A stretch of 64,000 bases of DNA from positions 682,001 to 746,000 of the forward strand of contig JABWDB010000037.1 in the NCBI GenBank assembly GCA_019614645.1, read 5' to 3'. A program made the position numbers and the translations under genes. This document shows, piece by piece, positions 27,001-36,000 of this stretch (within the stretch, counting starts at the first letter, position 1; every line of letters begins with the position of its first letter). Under the pieces are notes generated by a model. It worked only from the letters and a program-made list of their open reading frames with translations, was not told where the DNA came from and did not search any database. The stretch comes from Stratiolaelaps scimitus. Taxonomy: Eukaryota > Arthropoda > Arachnida > Mesostigmata > Laelapidae.

Positions 27001-30000
27001 TCCTCTGCACCGCACAGCACGCAGATGTCCGACGGGGCCTTTCCAATCCTATGGAGGTAGGATTTGAAGTCCCCGTGCCCTGTAACTGACCTGTGTGAGC
27101 AAGTAGGTTATTTCCCCACCTGGTCTTTCCAGCCACATCTTGATGTCCAGTATGACATCCCTCACTGCCGCCCCGGGAACAAACCTAGAGATGTTGTCCC
27201 GCTCTGCTTGCCAAGGCGGCTAGGGTATATTGCCAGTCGAACCTCCGCTCCGTCGCTGTTCTGCTTTAAGGTCCCAGGGTGCCGTTTAAGCGAGAACCAT
27301 GGTTGTGCCGTGCTCACCGTTCTGTAGGCTTGCGCGACCCGGAGAGCCAGCGTCCGCTGCGTTATCCTGAAGGTCTTCTCGATGTACGCGCGAGACGTCG
27401 GGGCCGAGATCCACATCGGAGCGCCGAACAGCATGATCCATTCAGCGACCGACGGCAGCAGGCGCCTCTTGCCTCCTCGCGGGCCCTGGATATTCGGCAT
27501 GATCCGGGCAGGCCGTCGGGAGCTTTTGAAGTCTTCGCTGCTGCAATCCTGATGAGCGCTGCGCCCCTCATGGCCTTGTCAAAGTGCACCCCGAGGTACC
27601 TGGCCAAGTCGGGGAGCTGGATCTCCTCTCCAGCCTGCACGATCTTGATGTTCGGACACCGTTTCGTCCCTACCGATGAGGAGGACGGTCTCACCCTTCG
27701 ATGGCGCAAGCTCGAGTGAGTCCATCCAGAATTGAATCTCTTCACGTGTCTGGATCGTGTTCCCCTCTAGCTCATCAGGAGTCCTTGTTTGCACCGTGAC
27801 GGCGAGATCATCCGCGTAGTCGAATAGGTATACCCGCGGGGGAAGGTCCATGAGATATCCCGAGATCATCCTGATCGCAGGGCGCGCCTTCTCAGCGGGG
27901 TGGTGAAAATGACAGCCCACGGCAGGCTGTTGAATGCGTTCGTCACGTGCAGCCGGACTGTCAAGAACAGGTCCCTGGTCTGCACAGGAGACTCCCTGAT
28001 GGTCTCGGCCTTGGACACCACCCTGCGGATAGCCGATAGTACTCATCTCTTTCTTCTGAAGCCGTACTGAGCATTCGACAGAAAGCCGAAATCCTCGGCG
28101 TGGTTACGAAGCCGTGCCTCAATATCGACTCTTTGGCGAGGTAGCGAGGAACCAGCAAGCAGAGCGGCCTGTAGGACCCGTTCCCCTTCGGTGTCCCCTC
28201 CGCTTTTTTGCACATCCTAGTGAAGTTTCCTTACCTAAGAATATGCCGTCTGGACCGGGTGCCTTACCCGACTTCAGCTTTTCCCCGCTGTCTCGACCCC
28301 CTCGATCGTGATTTCCGGGATATCGTCCACTTCTTCCGGCAGTGTTTGGTACGGCATCCTATCGAACTCCGTGTGCATTGGGAGGCGCTTGTCTATGTTC
28401 TGACTTTTCGCATCCTCCGCGAGCGAGTCCTTGACGCCAGTCCTCTTCAGTTTCTTCCGGGCCATTTTGAATGGTCTCCCCCACGGGTCGTCGACCAGCT
28501 CCACCAGGAACACCTTCCAACAGCGGTCTTTGCTCTTTGCGATGTCCCTCGCCAGCTCGGGCCTGGCGAGTCTAACGGCCGCCACCACGGCTACCAGCGT
28601 TTCCTCTGGGGCTCGTCTTGCCCTCAGCCTTTTGACCGCTCGGCGCTGTGAGACACTCCGTCCTAGCGGTGTCGACTTCCTGGTTCCACCAGTACTGAGG
28701 TCTCATCTGGTTCCTCCTTCTGGGGTAAACCCGGCCGTTTCACACGCCGGCTCTAGCAGTTCTTGAAGAGCTGCCGCGTCAACTGGCTGACCGTGCTCCT
28801 CAATGAACCTGCTGATGGCCGCTTTCGTTGCAGCCGCCCCTTGGTATATGAGCAAGGGGCTTGGCGGCGCCGTGTGCGGCACTCCCTACAGCCGGAGTCT
28901 GAACTCAATGCAGTAGTGGTCGGAGAAGTTAAGGAGATGGTAAGATATACCCAGTAGTCGCCCTGGTCGCCATGGAGGGTGGGTGTCCCGCCCACCCTCA
29001 CCGTGATAAGTTCGTGTGTACCCAATCTCCATGACGGCCTTGTCCTTGTGGTCCGTCCTCTTTGAGCCCCAAGTGACCGAGGCTGCGTTAAAGTCTCTGT
29101 GATGGGCAGCGGTTCCGCATCCCTAGCTGATTCAGTCAGTTAGGGATGCGGAACCGCTAGTAGCCGGTTTAGCTCCTCCACAGAGCACGCAGGGCTACTG
29201 TAGCAGGAGTTGGAACGGGCCATGCTCGGGATCTCCACCCCGGAGATTCCCTTGCCCTATCCGCCCCTCGCAGCTCTCCCTGAGCGGTCTGACATACACG
29301 TATCCTCGTTCTCATCCCTTACCCATTCGTCTCTGCGGCGAATTGTGTGCCAGTTCGGCTCGCTCATCAGGATAATTTTACAGCTCCTCCTTGCAGAAAT
29401 TTTCTCGAGAAGGCTGTGACATCTCCCGATGCGGAGGCAGTTTACTTAGAGGGCTTTAAAAATCATCACCGATGACCTCCTCCTCCTCCTCTGCGTTCGC
29501 CTTTAGAACTTCGGGTCGTGCCTGGGTGAGTCACCATCAACCTCCCGTCTCCTCTTGATCTTGTTCTTTTTTGGCACCCAGCGCGTCGCTGGAACCGTCG
29601 CTGGCCTCCTTCTCCTCGCCGGAGCCATCTGCGTTGGCCGCGGGGATCGGATGGTCCGCCGCGGGGATCGGATGGTCCGCCGCGGGATGTTGGCGATCCT
29701 GTCGACGCGGAGGATCGCCTCGGGTGCTGGTCCTTTGGCACGGAGTCTTGTGGTTATGTTCTCTCGATACCTCGGGCATACGGGCGAGTCAGCCGCATGC
29801 TCGCCGATGCCACAGTTGCAGCACAGGGGTCGCCGAGCACACCCTCGCGATGTGGCCTAGGGTGCCACACCGGTGGCACTCTTTCTCCCTGATCGTTTAG
29901 TTACGGCAGGTCCTACTGCAGTGTCCAACTCGTTGACACCTACATACATTGACCGACTCCGTTACCGGCGGCGAGATCCGGTCGATGAGCAGGCAGGCGG

Positions 30001-33000
30001 CCCACGCTCAGGAGGTGATCCACGACCTTCCGGTCGAAGATGCGAATTACAGCCGATAGACGCCCAGTTGCTCCCTTGACCGGGGCCTCTGACTCGAACT
30101 TAGAGCCGGTCAGTCCTGAGGCCTCAGCCTTGCCCTCCTTCGACATCGCGGCCAGGGAGGAGGTGGCTCCGCCTTGTGCCTTCTCAGACACCTTGATCAG
30201 CACGTCTCCGTTACTAAGGGTTTGCACACTTTTTCACGTTTACATTGTACTCGCCGGTACTGCATGGACATAGCGTTCCATGTCGACTAATCGGACCTGT
30301 TATCCTCCTTGAGGATGAATATCCACAGGGAACCTTTCCCGAGGATGCTGGAGCTCGTCTCCCGCGTGTATCTAAATCAGTCCGGCGGCCAGTCCATACT
30401 TAGAACGACCTCCAGGCCCTCGCGCGTTTGACAGGCAAGTATACTCTCTCCCACCTTGATCAATTACCTATCTCGGTCAATGCACTCCTGGTCCATTTGG
30501 CACCCAAAGTCTTCTGTCTCCGGTTCCATTTGGCAGTTCGCATCTGTCATCGCCTTGGTCGAAGACGGCAGCGGAGACGCCCTACTCTGCACGAGGTGCA
30601 GCCTCGATCTGGGCGGGCCTTCTTCGAGCCTTCAAGTCTCTTTCTCTCCTTGAGGCTAGCTTTCCTCACTGCGGACCATAATTCTTTGACCATCATATGG
30701 ATGTCCGCTTGGGCCCTGATGAGGTTCTCACTCTTGTCCCTTCTTCGCAGGCTTGGGCACCCCTCCAAGCCGCGCGCGCCACGGCCTAGTACGTGTTCAC
30801 CGATGGGCCCAGAAGCGTCAATCCTCCTATTTACATATGCCTGTGCCATATGGAACTCGAGAATAGTGAGAGACATACAGCTCCTCGAAAAAGCTGCAAA
30901 AGAAATCACCTCAGACGGGTCGAAGCTAGATGTGGGCTTACTAGACACTCAATACGAATGTGTTCAGGGAGTGACAAAATAAAGATTTTCGATTTAAATC
31001 TATCTAGAAAGACCCTGAGAAATGAGTCAGTGTTTGCTGAACTGTTCAATCTCGTCCAAACTAGAAGTCGATCAGGTTTGTTGTGAAAATCAATAACGAC
31101 AGATCACTCAGGGCTGATAAATCACTACATATTACATGTGGCTCATCGTTAGACAACTTAATCGACAAAATGCACACTATAAACTGTTTTTCGAGCTGAC
31201 CCTCAGCTGTTCCCCTATTTGACAGGCCTCAGCTCTTAACCTTTAGGTATTACTATGAGGACCTGTCGGGGCCACCTTTGCTTATTCTAAAATGCACACT
31301 ATAGGAACAACCTATATATAATAATTATCCACCGGGTACCCCCAGTAGACATAAACGTTAGTAAAATGGCATGAAAGGCAAAAGTGTAACATTTGAACAA
31401 TAGTACACCTTTGACAGGGTAATGTGCACTTATTACTAATTACTATTTATTCCACTGTGAAATAGACAATGAAAACTTCTCGCTAAAAAATATAACAATT
31501 TTCACGTTAAAAGGCTCATCACATAACTTTTCCATATTGGTAATCCTAAGCGGGATGGATTAAGCTGGGATGGTGGCTCTGTCTCTGGCTGTGGAGCGAA
31601 GCCGGAGGCCATAGGTTCGAGTCCCGCGAGTTCCTTGGTTAGAACATATGGAGAACTTAAACCAAGATGGGAATGAAATGAAAACAGATAGGAATGAAGG
31701 CATTCATAACACCATTGCGAGGAGTGGCACGAACAGCCATTTAAGCTGTTTCCAGTAATTGAGCTTGCATCGGGGAGGAACATGTTAGCTTCTATCAAGT
31801 TGATGTAAGTCATGTGATTACCTGCGGTATTCCGTATGGAGACATGTTCTTCAATCCCAGTCATTGGTTGTAAGGTGTGACCCACTATGACATGGCTAAT
31901 CTTATCCTTCGCCACATTCAACTATTGTGTAGTGGATATATATCACTGGAAATCTTCAGCCGATAATTGCATCGACAATATGTGTATACAGTATGCGTAC
32001 ACCCAGTGTAAAACATAACTTCTAGCAAAGAGTGTGTCCAGAACAGATCTAGACTAATCAATTGTTGTCCACAGAAACTGAAACTATATTATTCCCCATA
32101 TATTCGGCTATACAACAAACGAAGGTAGCTAAGCATATCCATGTGTCCATGTACCACACGTCAACTACTGTGAAAGTGAAACAAGCAGAGGCTGATAAAT
32201 AGTTGCTCCTACACCACGGCTACCATTGCTCCTACAGCACGCGCCAGTGGAAGGGAACAAATATCACTTGCCGATATCCGTTATCCTCTCCCCACTGCTG
32301 CCGCCACTTTGTTTCGAGAGGCAGGTGTTGGAGCTGAAGTGTCCCCGAGGTGGTGACCAGACTAACGATGTCTCTTGTGCACCGTTAAAGGCCAACCCAT
32401 CAAGACTATAAAAACGAAGAGTTGCTTTGGATTTTTCCAAACGTGTTACCATAATCGACCTCCACATTGTCCATCCGAGCTGTCAGCTATATACTTATAA
32501 TGTAACTGTGATTTTTGTACAAGGAGAAGCAAGGGGGCACACCGAGGGCGTAGTTTTGCCAGACATTCCCACTCGATGAGATATATGTATGAACGTGTTG
32601 TGAGAGTGCGGACGCTCCAACATTTTAAATGAATAACTCGAAGAATTGCAACGCCGCAAGGCTCAAGTGTCGCTCCTATGCTTTGATTCAAAGCAAATAA
32701 TGACTTGTAAACAATTAATAATTCAATTGAATTTAACCAGAAAATGTTGATGGATAATTAGCCAGCAAATGAACAGATCAAATATTAAGTAGATTATAAA
32801 GTAACTCCAAAATCAAATCGGCAAATAAACGTTGAAATTGCCACATGAAAATGGTAAAAGAAAAGGCCAAAATGGCAATAAAGCTAATAATCAAGAAAAA
32901 GTAATACAGAACAGTAATAAGCAAGCATTTTTACTAAGCAATTTTCTCAACATATGCGGTTATTGCGCCTTTATGGAAAAAGGCCACGTGCAGGAAAAAA

Positions 33001-36000
33001 ATATAAATAAACCAATCGATACAATCAAATAGACTGAATATACCACAAAAAATGTCCTCTTATTTGGCTAAGATAAGATCCATCTATATAAATTCGTGTC
33101 GGAAATGCTCTCTCTCCGACAATGTAACAAGGTCGGGACAGACCCAACAAGGGTCGGTGCGGGGACCTATCTTCTGCTTTATCATTTATATCAATGTTGT
33201 TTTATTTTCTCTGTAGCTAATAACCTTTTGTTCTGTCAAGTCGTCTCGTTCGCCTGTTACACATATCCATTGTATTATCCAGGTGACAAAGGATGGGAAA
33301 AGCTGACTCCGTTCCTAGTATCAATAAAATCCTTCAAATTGCTTTGCGAGCATTTTCTTCCATTCGTCTGCCCCTTAACGTATACAAATCTATATTTATT
33401 TTGTTTCAGTTTGCACATTGTCATGCCCTCGTGGATAAGGACAAAGGTTTCCTAGATAACTTTTCCCTGAAGCCCAAGCCGTCCAGCCGTCGTTTGAGCT
33501 CTGCCACAACCGAAGCATATGAAGTGGTCAGAGTTGCACTAGCATGGTTGTCCCTACTTCGAAACGCATCCGCCTGTCTGCGTGCCTATTATGCTTTTTC
33601 ATCAAGCTTCATTTATGTTACTGTATTGCCTTATAGGGAGGCTCAAAGTCGTTTAGAATGATGCACTTCAAAGCCTGATGGGCCTTCATTGGCTTAGCCC
33701 AGCCTCCTTCGCCCCGTCTACTACTAACGGGCTCCATGCCTGTTGACTGGTCATCTAAACCGAATTGTAGAAATCTACGGTGTCACAACCAAGAAGTTCC
33801 AAGGAGTAGAAGACGTATTCGCACAAAAAAAGACCCTAAAGAAGCCGATGAGATGGCTCACTTCGGTAGCACGTATAGCATTTTGACTCAGTCTATTTAG
33901 TCGATTTCAGTAAGATGGGTTCGAATTCGGGCTGAGTGTGTTAACGTTCACGTTAATGTCTCGCTGTTGACCTTCGTTGTGGACTTGTCTAAAAAGCAAA
34001 GCTTGCCAACGTCAGCAAGGAAACGCTCCGCCATTTCACGGCCACGCAGCAGAGAAGGACTTCTCTTTGTGCGAGCGGAGTTCTCTTTGTATACAACGAT
34101 CAAAGAGAAATCGAAAGGTGCGAGGCTGTCGTTGAACCCCCATTATAATCATATAAAAACGTCATTGTGCAGGCGGTGGGTGACCCATTTTTGAGAAACT
34201 TAGAGGATCAGCCAATCGGTCCGCCCATGTGACATCCGTAGTAATCGCACAGACATCTGCTAACCATGGCTTGACCGCCTTTCATGAAGAGCGTTTTTTA
34301 AAGGCTTCAATGAGGAGACTAAAAAGTATACACACACCTACCAAAGCAGTATACTAGTAACACATTTTTGCCGACAGATAGATATATATATATACACATA
34401 TAAAAAACTGTTGTTTAACCGACGTTTTATCTGTAGTCATATTTCAAATTTACGTATCGCTCATTGAGCCTAGTGGCAGGTCGTTTGAAGGTTTAAGTAA
34501 ACGTGTTAGTGAATCATAACTTATGTTTTTTTTTTGTGTTGACCACCCACGACCTTGTGGGTGGCAAGTTTATTAAGACAAAAAACAAGTGAATCATAAC
34601 CTAAAAATACTTAACTATGACGCCGTATGCAGAAGCCGCACTTTGGCACTGCCGTTGGAGAGAGAGCCCGTGAGATCGTAATACAAATGTCCACGTTTAT
34701 CGCAGTATTTGACCCAACCCCCTTCTGGAACTGTTGACGATATTCAAAAGCACCACTGCCCTTCCCGGAGCACAATGGCTTGATAACGAACGTCATTAAC
34801 ATGGTTGTTCCGTTACAAAAAATAAATGGGTAAGATAACGGCTATATATATATATATATGTATATATATAAATAAATAGAAAAATATATACATATATCCA
34901 TGAATAAAAACACAGACAAAGGAAAAGTCTTGTCCTGGTGTTTTATTCGTATCTATCGAAAGTGGACTCACTTTTTCTCAGGGGAAGTGAGATACGTAGA
35001 TTATCATTATAACGCTATATAATGCTTGCGTTGTTTGACTAGAGATGAGAGTAGTTTCAGAAAGTGTCATCAATATACATATTTTGGTCTATCCAACGAG
35101 CAGAGGTAACTTAATAAGGTAACTTAACCACCCAGCAGGTGGTTGAACAGCATTTTGGATGGCTTCTACACGTTTCTGTTTATTGTGTCGGAGCAAAACG
35201 GTGTATCGTTTGCTAAACGGATAGAGTTTGTATACTGAATAATGAACAGATCATTATTATCGTGCTGAGCAGCGATCAGCGGCTCCTAGATATTCAAATT
35301 TTGGCGAAGCCAAGAAGGCAAGTCAATATGATTCCTCCAGCACCCACAGCCCGCAGATATAGATCTCAGACTGTCTTGGTCCTTGGAGCCAACCTTGCGT
35401 ATCATATATCGTCATGGAGCAGTATAAAATATCACGCAGCGGTTATATACATCTCCTTCGGGCTGCATAAAAATCCGCTGGAGGCATTGCTCAATTGATA
35501 GGCTCCTTCACTCTGGTTTCCGTATATATTCTCTGCCTTACTTCTTTATAATGACGTCGTATTCAAACGAGACACACTTACTTAGTACTTGCGCGTTATT
35601 CTGAAATGTATTTCCCTCCGCCTAATGAATAATTTATTCTTAAATCGTGTGTGGTGAGTTGCTTTTGTCTTTTATATAGTTATAATCGACGTGAAATGAA
35701 CACCATGATTACTCAGCAGAATTTGTCTAATAGACCATAACGATTATTCAGGACAAAGACGTTGCTGATTGACGTTGATCACAATCGAATGATAATTTCG
35801 TTTGTCTTGGACTTGAGCGAATTGAAGCGACCACGTGCACATCGCAACGAATTTGGATACTTTTCTTTATTAAGTGAGATTCGTTTTCGTCCAAATTTGA
35901 GTTGAGCCCCCCTTTCTTTAAACTGATCCTATTCATTTACATGTTAATGACCAAGCTTAAAAATTCTCTAGGGTCCACTTTTGTTAGTAATCTTAATAGG

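Noticed and set aside
27279..28766. Several plus-strand ORFs of 100-150 codons
   Set aside because: All are antisense shadows of the minus-strand R1-clade LINE.
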